DNA of 64,000 nt from Polyangiaceae bacterium. Its GTDB lineage: Bacteria > Myxococcota_A > Polyangia > Polyangiales > Polyangiaceae. Shown here in pieces: positions 8,390-17,115 of this stretch. The stretch's first letter is position 1, and every line of letters starts with the position of its first letter. Position numbers and translations under genes: made by a program. The notes beneath the pieces are model-generated. The model did not search any database, had not been told where the DNA came from, and saw only the letters and a list, made by a program, of their open reading frames with translations. Location: the NCBI GenBank assembly GCA_016712345.1, contig JADJRH010000001.1, positions 4,030,001-4,094,000 on the forward strand. The letters run 5' to 3'.

Positions 8390-11300
8390 TCACGCCCCGA
8401 CAATTGTTCCGAGGCGGCGCCTTTCGGCCGCTGCCTCGGGCAGCAGTGCAAATCGGATTAGTTCGCTCGTGACGGGGTGTTTGAGAAGCGAACGTGCGTC
8501 GTCGGGCACGCGTGCCGCTTCAATGCGTCGCAGGTGATCGATCGCGGCGATCATGTCGCCCGAAAGGACAAGCGCGGCTCGATATTCGGTGCGCCGAACC
8601 GCGAGCGAAAACGGTCGCACATCAAATCCAGGCAAAAGCACGGGCAAGATCAGCTCTTCGATTTTGTTTTTTTGGCGGCGTCCGATGGCTCGTTGGACAT
8701 GACTCACGAGGCTTTGGGCGGCCATTTCACGCGGCCGAGCGAGGTCACCCGATCCATAGGCGGGATCGACGGTGCGAAGCGCAGTAAGAAGGAAGCCGTC
8801 GAGGGCTTCCGGCGTGAGTTCGTCGAGGAACGTGGGGCCGAGCGCAATGCGCACGAGAAGCCGAGCAAGGACGAACAACTGCTCGGGTTCGGGGAGGTCG
8901 GCAAAGGATGTGGCCGCCACAATGGCGGGCGGATCGCCTGGGTACACACGCGGCGGACCTTGCCAAACCGGCGAGAGATAAAGCTCAAACGCCTCCACGC
9001 CGAGCGAACGAGCAATGCGATCGGCGAGGTTTCGCGTGGGGTGTCCGTCGCGCGCGCCGATGCGTTCGCGCGAACCAATCCCGAACGTGGAAAGCTCGAT
9101 ACGCAGGGCTTTGCCGGCAATCGGTTGTACACATGCACAGAGGTCGAGCAGCGGTGAACGCGCTTCGGGGAGAAGCAGGCGGCCGAGTTCGGGACCGGCG
9201 AGAAGTGTCATGCGCGGTGATGTTTCGGGAAGCCGTCTCGCTTTGAGAGTTGCGAAACGTTCTGCCCCCACGAAACCCAAACACGCGCGTACTTCTTCCA
9301 CGGCGAGCCGCTCGTCGAGGCGGCCCTCTTTTGCGAGCGCCGCTTCAAGCGACGTGAGCGTTGCGGCGAGATCTTCCACGCGCGCGCCGGTTTCAATGTC
9401 CACAGTGAAGAGCGAGCGAAGGACTTGAATCGCGTCCACGTGGCGACACGCGCCTTCAAGCGCTCGACCGAGAAGCGCGCGCGCATCGGGCGGAGCGCCG
9501 GGCAGCGCCACAGCGTGCTGCAGGTGACCGATCGCGTCGGCGTACCGATTGAGCGTGGCGATCTCAATCAGGCCCAGCGTTGTGAGCCAACGTGGATCGA
9601 CAGGGAGTCTGCGCGCGGCCGCGATCTCAAGCAATTGCTTGAGGGCTTCGGTGTACCCAGCCGCTCCGTCGGGTGTATCGATCCGGAACAGGCGGGCGAG
9701 CGCCGCCCACGGTCGAGCATCGGCGGGTGAACTCGCAATGCCGTCGCCGAGCGCGCGAATGGCACCTTTGCGATCGTCGGCCTCCATGCACGCGTCGCTC
9801 AAACGCATGTCGAAGTCGGTGCGTTCTCCCGGATGTGCGGCTGTCTCAACGAGCCTCCCGAGCGCGTGCATTTGCAGCGCGTGATCCTTTCGAGCCTTCG
9901 CGATGTCGGCGAGGCGTAGGAGCGCTCGCTTGTGGCGCGCGTCGGTTGCGAGCACCGCCTGAATCGACTCCTCGGCGAGATCGAGGCGCGCGAGCGGCCC
10001 TTCGTAAAGATCGGCCAAGAAGAAGCGGGCGGCGATGCGGCTTTCGGGATCTTTCGCAACCTCGACAACGCGCAGAATCGTGTCGCGCGAGTCGGGAAAA
10101 AGGCGCTGCGCTTTTTGCAGCCGCGCCATGAGCAAAAGGGATGCGACGTCGTCGGGCGCACGTTCAAGCGCGCGCTGCATTGCCGCAATTCCAACCCCGG
10201 CATCGGGAGCTTTGGCGCCGCTTTCGAGTGAACGAAGAACTGCGTCGCCGATGGATTTTGCGAGTGCCACGATCTGCGGCGCGGCCGATGCCCTTTCGAG
10301 TGCGATGCGGAAAGTGTCCACAAGCGACGCCGGCCGCGACGAAAGCAGCTCCGCAAGCGCATCCATGGCCGCCGCGCAGTCGGCGTCGGCCGAAAGCGCC
10401 TTTTGGTAGAGGTCGATTGAGCGCTCTACCGATCCTTCGCCGCCCTGCGCTCGAACAAGCTGCGCTGCGATCACGAAGCAACGCGCACGCTCGTCGGCGC
10501 GATCGACCAACTCGGCGAGTGCGAGCTGCGCTTCGAGCAGCGCATTGCGATCGTCAAACTGAGACGCCAGCCGCGCGAGGCCGCGAGCCGCCAACATGCT
10601 CTGCGACCACGCGGCGAGAGCGGTGCGGTAGCCGGCGAGCGCCGTTGTGAGCGTGGATGGGTCGGCTGTGCCCATGCGCTCCAAGAGAAGGCATCGCTCC
10701 ACTTCAAATAGCGCGCGGCTCACCGGATCTTGGAGCAACTCTTTTTTCGCTGTGAGCGCCGTGAGGAGCAGGGAAGGGGAGCGCATCACCGGTGCGGCAT
10801 CGGCCTTTGGATCGCGTGGTCGCGCCGACAAAACCAAAATGCCGTCAATCGCTGCGCCGTCGCCCGGATCGAGCGCCGCAATGCGCGAGAGCGCGTCGAG
10901 CGTGTCGTCTTCGCTGAGAAGCGGTCCGAGGCGAACGTATTCCCAAAACGAACCGCAGCGCGATCGCACCGATGTGAACACATCGGCCTGCGAGCGAAGC
11001 ACGGCGGCCATGGATCGCTCGTCGTGAAGTGAACGGTAGATGTGCTCCAACATTCGAAGCGCCGGAACGTGCGACGGAACGACGCGCAGCAGATCGCTCA
11101 GGATCGCGGCGGATTGTTCGGCGTTGCTTGTGGTGAGAATTTCAGCGAGCGCCACGCGAATGGCGTGGTCGATCGCGGGGCCCGGCTGCCGTTCAAGCCA
11201 CCGGCTGTAGAGCGCGGCCCGCTCAGCGTGGGCACCTCGGCGAACAAGAATTCGCTCGGCGGTCTCAAACGTGCACGGGTCGTAATATGTGGATGAGAAA

Positions 11301-13957
11301 AACGATTCTGCTTCGCGAAGGGATGCAAGCGCGTCGGCATCGCGCCCCAATGCGAGCAGCTGCACCTCGGCCGCGTCGAAACGCAGATCCGCGGCCCGCT
11401 CCGCGTTGGGCGCAGATGCGGCGAGTCCGAGAAGCGCCTCCGCCAGCGCGCCTTTTTCACCGGCGGCGCGCAAGAGCCGAACAATTTCAGCCTGTGGCAG
11501 CGGGTGACCCGGTTTGAGAAGCGCCGCGTTTTGAAGCGCCGCGACCGCATCGCGGGGATCTTTGCGGCGCAGTTCATCCACGGTGGCGATCTCCAACCAA
11601 ATCGAAAAGCGCGCCCGCGCGTCCGGCGTTTGCTGCACGAGCCGAACCAGCGCCGCGCGCGTTTCACTGTGCCGACCGGCGCGCTCCGACAAGCGCGCCA
11701 ATGCCCGCAGCGCGTCGGGATTTTCTTCGTCGATATCAAGTGCGCGGTGCACCAATCCAAGCGCGCGATCTCGATCGCCGATGCGCGACGAAGTGACATC
11801 TGCGGCCCGAAGCAAAAGACGTCGTGCGAGGGCCAGATCGCTTGTGAGCGCCGACTCCGCAACAAGCGCTTGCACCAGGCGCGTTGCTTCGCCGGCCCTT
11901 TCGGCGTTGCGCTGCATTCCCAAAATGGCGCTCAGCCGATCGGGCTCCACAGCGAGCACCTGATCGAGCGCCTCGATCGCCCGTGCGTGATCGCCGATCT
12001 CTTCTTCCCAAAGCGCCGCGAGCTTTTCGAGCATCGCGAGCCTGCGCGCCTGACTTCCCGCCGCCGATGCGGCCTGCGCATAAAAATCAATGCGCGCCCG
12101 CACCGCGGCTTCCAAGCCGGAAGGAGCGTTTGCAACGCGCGCCGAAAGCAACGCCGACAATGCATCGAAGATCTCTTGGCTCGATGGATCGAGCGCCCAC
12201 GCAGCGCGAAGCAATGCGATCGCCTCGTCGCGCCTGCCGAGGTGCCTTTCGGCGATATCCGCCGCGCGCATGAGTGCCGCCACACGCACCGGGGCCGGCC
12301 GCTCCGCGTTTGCCTGTTGAGCCCACGCGTGCAGGCGATCTTCGTGTCGCCCAAGCCGCAACAACGCGCGATCGAGCCGCTCCAACGTGGACGGATCTTC
12401 GGGTGCGTACTCAAGCGCGCGCGCCGCATGAAGCGCAGCTCTGTCGGCCCGCCCAACCACATCGAAAATCGCCGACAGGCGCACTTGTTCAAACGAGATC
12501 GCGTCCGGTTCGCTGAGCAATGCGAGGCGCCGTTGCCGCACAGCCGCCGCGGGTTCCCAACGACCGGCCGCCTCAAGCAAGCCCACAAGATGGGTGAGTG
12601 TTCGCCACGCCGCTTTGGTGTTTGAAGGCGCGCGCGCCGCCGCCCTTTCGAGAAGCACAATCGCTTCTTCAGGGTTTTGGAGCCGCTCCGACAAGATTCG
12701 CGCCGCCGCGTAGTCGAGCCTCGAAGCCCGCGCATCATCCGGCTCACGCTCCGCCTCGCTCGCGAGCGCTTGGGCCAACGCCTGCGCCTGATCCCGTCGA
12801 ACCAAATGCCTCGTGAGCGCATCGCGCACCGGCCCCGGAGCGCTGTCGTACGAAATCGCCCGTTCAAAAGCCGTCTGCGCCAACTCAGGCTGATCCAAAC
12901 GCAGCTCCAAAATGTGCGCGCGCTCCACCAGAAGCCACGCCGTCAATCGAGCATCGCCGTCGGCCCGCCCCTCGGCCGGTGCGTACTTTTCGGCCAGCAC
13001 CTCCAAGTGTTTTGCGAGCGCCCCACGCGCATCGGCATCGGGGCTCGATCGCAGCACAGCCTCCAGCCCGCGCAGCGAAGCCGGATGATCGGGCATCAAA
13101 CCGAGCGCCTCTTCAAACGCCGATCGAGCTTCAGCCGGCCGCCCGAGACTCGCCAAAATGCGCGCTCGCTCTCCAAACAAATCCGCGCGCCCGCGATCGT
13201 TTTCAGCGGCAACAATCGCGTCGTCCACCAACGCGAGCAACGTTTCAGGTTCCACCGAAGTGGGAAGCACGCGTCGCAACCGCCCGAGCGCCGGCTCAAA
13301 CAAACGAACGAGCGATCGCGCTTCTTCGTAGAAATGCCTCGCCGCGGCCGCATCGCCTCGCGACCTTTCGCAGTGAATTCCAAGCTCCACAAAGGCGCGC
13401 GCCGCGCCCACCGGATCATGGGGTGCGAGCCTTGTTCCGCGCGCGTGAAGCTCCACCGCGACCGCATCATTTGGGTCCACATGCGGTGATTCCGTTGTCG
13501 GCCCGCCCCACTGCGTTGCCTCTTCGCTCTCCGGCAGCGGCGTATCGTCGAGCCGCACAGGGGCCGCGGGAGTCGGCGGATCTTCCGACCCCGACCGCGT
13601 TTGCGGTGTGTACGCAAGCGTTCGTTGCGATGCCGCCGGCCGCGCTTTTTGAACCGGAGCACCACTTTGGGGAACCGGAGCTTGAATCCCCGGATGCGTG
13701 GCTCGCGCATCCACTTGAGGTTTTGCCGGACTTGGAGGGTTCTGCGCCGTCAACGTGCCGGGCGCGCTCGCTGAAACCCCCAAAAACGTTCTGGTTCGAG
13801 CGACAGCGCCGCGCAGCGTTTTTTGGACCGGAGGCGGCGGAACGAAAACGCCCACCTCTTTCGCGACACTTCCCGCCGGTTTGCCCTCACCCGGGGCATC
13901 CGTCGCGCCCTCGGGATCCGCATTCGCCTCGGCCTCTCGGTCGCCTTCGTGTGCCAC
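8390..13957 (-). CDS. giant TPR-repeat protein
   Basis: About 1855 aa from a GTG at 13957 with AGGA 9 nt upstream; the open frame continues to 14137, but that extension overlaps the divergent gene. The N-terminal ~200 residues are Pro/Ala/Ser-rich and low complexity. The bulk consists of dozens of ~34-residue helical repeats with TPR consensus features, for example LASLGRPAEARSAFEEALGL, PDHPASLRGLE and AGRWEPAAAVRQRRLAL. A distinct C-terminal region of about 250 residues (around FGIGSRERIGARDGHPTRNLADRI) is not TPR-like. No enzymatic motif or membrane helix is evident. Presumably a cytoplasmic scaffold. Proteins of this size and type recur in Polyangia genomes with unknown function. GC is noticeably higher than in most of the window. 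Confidence 0.85.
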   Translation of the reverse strand: MAHEGDREAEANADPEGATDAPGEGKPAGSVAKEVGVFVPPPPVQKTLRGAVARTRTFLGVSASAPGTLTAQNPPSPAKPQVDARATHPGIQAPVPQSGAPVQKARPAASQRTLAYTPQTRSGSEDPPTPAAPVRLDDTPLPESEEATQWGGPTTESPHVDPNDAVAVELHARGTRLAPHDPVGAARAFVELGIHCERSRGDAAAARHFYEEARSLVRLFEPALGRLRRVLPTSVEPETLLALVDDAIVAAENDRGRADLFGERARILASLGRPAEARSAFEEALGLMPDHPASLRGLEAVLRSSPDADARGALAKHLEVLAEKYAPAEGRADGDARLTAWLLVERAHILELRLDQPELAQTAFERAISYDSAPGPVRDALTRHLVRRDQAQALAQALASEAEREPDDARASRLDYAAARILSERLQNPEEAIVLLERAAARAPSNTKAAWRTLTHLVGLLEAAGRWEPAAAVRQRRLALLSEPDAISFEQVRLSAIFDVVGRADRAALHAARALEYAPEDPSTLERLDRALLRLGRHEDRLHAWAQQANAERPAPVRVAALMRAADIAERHLGRRDEAIALLRAAWALDPSSQEIFDALSALLSARVANAPSGLEAAVRARIDFYAQAASAAGSQARRLAMLEKLAALWEEEIGDHARAIEALDQVLAVEPDRLSAILGMQRNAERAGEATRLVQALVAESALTSDLALARRLLLRAADVTSSRIGDRDRALGLVHRALDIDEENPDALRALARLSERAGRHSETRAALVRLVQQTPDARARFSIWLEIATVDELRRKDPRDAVAALQNAALLKPGHPLPQAEIVRLLRAAGEKGALAEALLGLAASAPNAERAADLRFDAAEVQLLALGRDADALASLREAESFFSSTYYDPCTFETAERILVRRGAHAERAALYSRWLERQPGPAIDHAIRVALAEILTTSNAEQSAAILSDLLRVVPSHVPALRMLEHIYRSLHDERSMAAVLRSQADVFTSVRSRCGSFWEYVRLGPLLSEDDTLDALSRIAALDPGDGAAIDGILVLSARPRDPKADAAPVMRSPSLLLTALTAKKELLQDPVSRALFEVERCLLLERMGTADPSTLTTALAGYRTALAAWSQSMLAARGLARLASQFDDRNALLEAQLALAELVDRADERARCFVIAAQLVRAQGGEGSVERSIDLYQKALSADADCAAAMDALAELLSSRPASLVDTFRIALERASAAPQIVALAKSIGDAVLRSLESGAKAPDAGVGIAAMQRALERAPDDVASLLLMARLQKAQRLFPDSRDTILRVVEVAKDPESRIAARFFLADLYEGPLARLDLAEESIQAVLATDARHKRALLRLADIAKARKDHALQMHALGRLVETAAHPGERTDFDMRLSDACMEADDRKGAIRALGDGIASSPADARPWAALARLFRIDTPDGAAGYTEALKQLLEIAAARRLPVDPRWLTTLGLIEIATLNRYADAIGHLQHAVALPGAPPDARALLGRALEGACRHVDAIQVLRSLFTVDIETGARVEDLAATLTSLEAALAKEGRLDERLAVEEVRACLGFVGAERFATLKARRLPETSPRMTLLAGPELGRLLLPEARSPLLDLCACVQPIAGKALRIELSTFGIGSRERIGARDGHPTRNLADRIARSLGVEAFELYLSPVWQGPPRVYPGDPPAIVAATSFADLPEPEQLFVLARLLVRIALGPTFLDELTPEALDGFLLTALRTVDPAYGSGDLARPREMAAQSLVSHVQRAIGRRQKNKIEELILPVLLPGFDVRPFSLAVRRTEYRAALVLSGDMIAAIDHLRRIEAARVPDDARSLLKHPVTSELIRFALLPEAAAERRRLGTIVGA

Positions 13958-13994
13958 GCGGCTGCATCCTAACGCGAGAGCCGCGCCGCGTGCT

Positions 13995-14990
13995 ATGAGC
14001 CCCCGCGCCGTGGCAAGCACCGACAAAAACCCCGCCAAAGAACCGTCGGGATCCAAAAAACCCCCCCCCAAAACCTCCGCAAAAGGCGCCGCGCCCCAAG
14101 ACTCGCGCGACAAGCTCCTCGCCGAAGCGAGGGCCAAACAGGCCGATCCCCTCGCCTCGTTTCAACCGAAACAGCTCGCACTGCGGCTTGGCCTACCCAC
14201 CGTCATCGCTTGGATCGTCGCCTTTGTCATTCCCGGATGGATCCCCAAAGCCGTCGTCGGTGTACTCACGCTCGCCCTCATCGGCGTTGTGATCTACGTG
14301 CTCCGCCGCGTTCAGCGCGCGCAACGGGTTGTCAACATCGTCAAAACCGCCGGCTCGGCCGAAGAGCGAAAAGAAGCCATTTCAAAGCTCGAATCCGACT
14401 TCAAGGCCGACGACGCCGAGGCCGTATTCGCAAAAGCCCAACTGCAAATGCAGGACGACCCGCGCGCCGCATTGCGTACACTTGAAACCATCAAACTCGA
14501 TCGCGTGATGGCACCTGAAGCCGATCAGGCTCGCGTGCAACGCGCCATGATTCACCTCATGTTCGGTGAAACCGAAAACGCGCGCGAACTCGTCGACAAG
14601 GTGAACATTGAAAACCACAAAGACGCCAAAAGCCGTGCGTCGGTCGTAGCCATCATTGCCGAAGCGTGGGCTCGCAGCGGCCAGGCCAAACGAGCCATTG
14701 AGCTTCTCGACACGCTCAAAGTCGACGCCGAGATTGAAGACCTCAAGCCTCAACTCCTCCGTTCGCGGGCATTTGCTTTTGCGTGGGCCAACCAAACAAA
14801 ACAAATGAAACAGGTGCTCAAAGAGCTGCTCGCCGTAAACCCCCAGTTTTTGAGCGGTTTCATTACAAAGAAAAAACACCCAATGGGCGTCGCGCCACGC
14901 GGTGTACACCCCGTTCTCGAAAAAGAAGCCTTCGACATGCTCATGCGCTCCGGCTCCATGCAGCGCCGCGTTGAAATGCGCCGTGGTTAG
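13995..14990 (+). CDS. membrane-anchored TPR-like protein
   Basis: 331 aa from the ATG at 13995 (MSPRAVAST); the upstream extension in the same frame lies antisense to the giant TPR gene. The N-terminus is Lys/Pro/Ser-rich, then two hydrophobic segments (about 57-77 and 80-101) form a hairpin anchor. The following ~210 residues are helical repeats resembling TPRs (AEAVFAKAQLQMQDDPRAALRTL, AWARSGQAKRAIELLDTL). Head-to-head with the giant TPR gene with only 37 bp between starts, so the promoters probably overlap. Function unknown. Confidence 0.8.
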   Translation: MSPRAVASTDKNPAKEPSGSKKPPPKTSAKGAAPQDSRDKLLAEARAKQADPLASFQPKQLALRLGLPTVIAWIVAFVIPGWIPKAVVGVLTLALIGVVIYVLRRVQRAQRVVNIVKTAGSAEERKEAISKLESDFKADDAEAVFAKAQLQMQDDPRAALRTLETIKLDRVMAPEADQARVQRAMIHLMFGETENARELVDKVNIENHKDAKSRASVVAIIAEAWARSGQAKRAIELLDTLKVDAEIEDLKPQLLRSRAFAFAWANQTKQMKQVLKELLAVNPQFLSGFITKKKHPMGVAPRGVHPVLEKEAFDMLMRSGSMQRRVEMRRG

Positions 14991-15059
14991 TGCACCGATT
15001 CCGTGGAACTGATGGGTTGATTGAATCGCGGTACCAACGACTGTGGTAAACGGGGCCGC

Positions 15060-15833
15060 ATGAAATCGCCCATTCATCTCGAAGAAAAAGTGGTCTTGGT
15101 TACGGGCGGCAGCCGCGGAATCGGTGAAGCCATTGCCCGCGCTTGTGGCCAAGCCGGCGCCAAAGTGGCAATTGCATCCCGCAAACTCGAAGGTGTCAGT
15201 CAAGCCGCAGAACGCCTTCGCAAAGACGGCATCACAGTGGAGCCTTTTGCGTGCCACACAGGCAAGCTGAGCGATGTTGAACGCCTCATCAAAGAGACAG
15301 TTTCAGCGTTTGGCAAAATTGACTGTTTGGTAAACAACGCCGCCACAAACCCCTATTTCGGCCCCATGATGGCAGTCGACGACGGCGCCTTTGATAAAAC
15401 GTTTGAAGTCAACGTGAAGGGCTATTTCTACGTGGCTCGCGAGGTCGCACGCCACCTCATCAACCGCGACTCTCCCGGTGCCATCATTAACATTGCCAGT
15501 ATTCAAGGCCTCGGCGGCGCGCCCCTTCAAGGCGTTTATGCAATGACAAAAGCGGCAGTCATCTCCATGACAAAAACCCTCGCTGTAGAACTCGCGCCCT
15601 CCAAAATTCGAGTCAACGCCATCGCCCCCGGCCTTGTCGATACACGCTTTTCAGCCGCCCTCCTCACCAACAAAGACATTGTAGAACGCGTTGTCGCCCG
15701 CACCCCACAAGCTCGTTATGCCGAACCCCACGAAATCGGCGGAGCCGCTGTGTACCTCGCTTCCGACTCGGCATCATTCGTCACCGGTGAAACACTCGTT
15801 GTCGACGGCGGCCTCACCATCAACTCTGTGTAA
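15060..15833 (+). CDS. short-chain dehydrogenase/reductase (SDR)
   Basis: 257 aa from ATG 15060. A classical SDR: the cofactor motif TGGSRGIGEA (TGxxxGxG), the NNAAT motif (NNAG equivalent), catalytic Ser in INIASIQG, and the YAMTK motif (YxxxK). It ends with the FabG-like sequence FVTGETLVVDGG. Expected to be an NAD(P)-dependent oxidoreductase of a hydroxy/keto substrate. The sequence alone does not identify the substrate. It is monocistronic as far as visible and converges on the CapA-like gene. Confidence 0.93.
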   Translation: MKSPIHLEEKVVLVTGGSRGIGEAIARACGQAGAKVAIASRKLEGVSQAAERLRKDGITVEPFACHTGKLSDVERLIKETVSAFGKIDCLVNNAATNPYFGPMMAVDDGAFDKTFEVNVKGYFYVAREVARHLINRDSPGAIINIASIQGLGGAPLQGVYAMTKAAVISMTKTLAVELAPSKIRVNAIAPGLVDTRFSAALLTNKDIVERVVARTPQARYAEPHEIGGAAVYLASDSASFVTGETLVVDGGLTINSV

Positions 15834-15857
15834 CCAAGCCCAAACATTGCCCCCCCA

Positions 15858-15914
15858 CGGCGCGGCTAGCGCCGCACCTTCCCCCCCAAGTCGCGCTGCC
15901 GCGCGCCGGGGGGG
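15858..15914. terminator. possible bidirectional terminator between convergent genes
   Basis: Two GC-rich hairpins lie between the SDR gene (plus) and the CapA-like gene (minus): CGGCGC-GGCTA-GCGCCG (15858-15874) and a 7-bp C/G stem (C7 at 15881-15887 with G7 at 15908-15914). No T-tract follows, so an intrinsic terminator is only tentative. Confidence 0.3.
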
Positions 15915-15921
15915 ACCCAAC

Positions 15922-17034
15922 CTACTTCTTCTTTTTCGGCAACAAGAGGTTTGAATACTCTTTCACCCTGCCGAGCACGCGCTCTTTATCAGCCCCTTCG
16001 AGCACCACAGGCCGAAAGTCATTGTGCGACGTCACCGATGAAATTCGCACAGGAATAATCTTGTTTTCTTTGGTCGACACGGCCCCGTTTTCAATAGAAA
16101 ACACCTCTTGGTAAATCATTGAGTCTTTGTCCGCCGGGTTTGAATGACCGCCGAAAACAAAGTTCCCAAGAGAGTACACAATGTGCCTGCCCTTATAAGA
16201 CTCAATCCCTTGGAGCACGTGAGGATGGTGCCCAAGCACCAAATCGGCTCCCGCGTCCACCACTGCGTGAGCCATTGTCCGCTGGTCATCGGTGGGCACA
16301 TTCAGCCCTTCAACACCCCAATGAAAACTCACAATCACAAGGTTTGTGGCCGTTTTGTGCTTCTTAACGTCCTTTACAACCTTGTCGCGTGTGCCGCGCC
16401 CGCCGCCCAAATAACCAATGTTGACAACCTCAACACCTTTCACAGTGCGCTTGTCCACTCGACCGTTGCCAAACGCTCCAATCCCCACTTTTTCAACAGC
16501 GCTCACCGTTTGTTTCGCGCCCTCGGGGCCAAAGTCGCCCGTGTGATTGTTGGCAAGATTCACCAACTCCACACTTCCGCGAGCCAAAATTTCAGCGTAT
16601 TCAGGTTTGCCATTAAATACGAATGTATTGGCCACCGCCGGTTTTGAACGTGAAAGCGGCGTTTCCAAATTGGCAATTGTCAAATCGTCGCTGTCCAAGA
16701 TCGACTTTACCGAGGCGAACGGCACCGAGTAGTCGTTGTTCCACTTGTCCATTGCCAAGTGAAAACTCCCCTCGGCGCCGATCACTCGATAATCGCTGCC
16801 AAGTGTACAATCGCCCACCGCGCTTACAGTGATCGTCGGCGCGATATCGTTTTGAGCTTTTGCCGGTCGATCCGCCAAAGTCACAATGGTAGCCGCCGCG
16901 TTGGGAGTATCCGGCGCGGGCTCTTCCGCCGACTGTGAAAGCGCAACGGCCGTGAGTTCCGCAGCCTCCGAGTCTTTGCAGCCCGTTGGAGCCAAGACGA
17001 AAACCAATGCCGACAAGGCCAACAAACGTTGCAT
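15922..17034 (-). CDS. CapA family lipoprotein (PGA_cap metallophosphatase-like)
   Basis: 370 aa from the ATG at 17034 (MQRLLALSALVFVLAPTGC); the longer frame to 17100 would place a polar extension before the signal peptide. Lipobox PTGC. The CapA/PgsA-type domain shows the calcineurin-like motifs SAVGDCTLG, LTIANLETPL, VNLANNHTGDFG and GHHPHVLQGIE, followed by YSLGNFVFGG. The family is linked to poly-gamma-glutamate capsule synthesis or retention, but many members are orphan envelope proteins. No pgsB/C genes are nearby, so the exact role is open. Confidence 0.88.
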   Translation of the reverse strand: MQRLLALSALVFVLAPTGCKDSEAAELTAVALSQSAEEPAPDTPNAAATIVTLADRPAKAQNDIAPTITVSAVGDCTLGSDYRVIGAEGSFHLAMDKWNNDYSVPFASVKSILDSDDLTIANLETPLSRSKPAVANTFVFNGKPEYAEILARGSVELVNLANNHTGDFGPEGAKQTVSAVEKVGIGAFGNGRVDKRTVKGVEVVNIGYLGGGRGTRDKVVKDVKKHKTATNLVIVSFHWGVEGLNVPTDDQRTMAHAVVDAGADLVLGHHPHVLQGIESYKGRHIVYSLGNFVFGGHSNPADKDSMIYQEVFSIENGAVSTKENKIIPVRISSVTSHNDFRPVVLEGADKERVLGRVKEYSNLLLPKKKK

Positions 17035-17115
17035 AGCGGTGCTCCCGAGACTCCCCCTCAAACGAGGGTTTTTATCCGTCGCCCACAATCGATGCAGCAA
17101 CCATCATGATCAACG

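Noticed and set aside
11504..12625. 373-codon plus-strand open frame
   Set aside because: Antisense to the giant TPR gene in high-GC DNA; Arg/Cys-rich without domains.
12979..13998. 339-codon plus-strand open frame
   Set aside because: Antisense to the N-terminal part of the giant TPR gene; composition Arg/Pro/Ala-rich and no motif.
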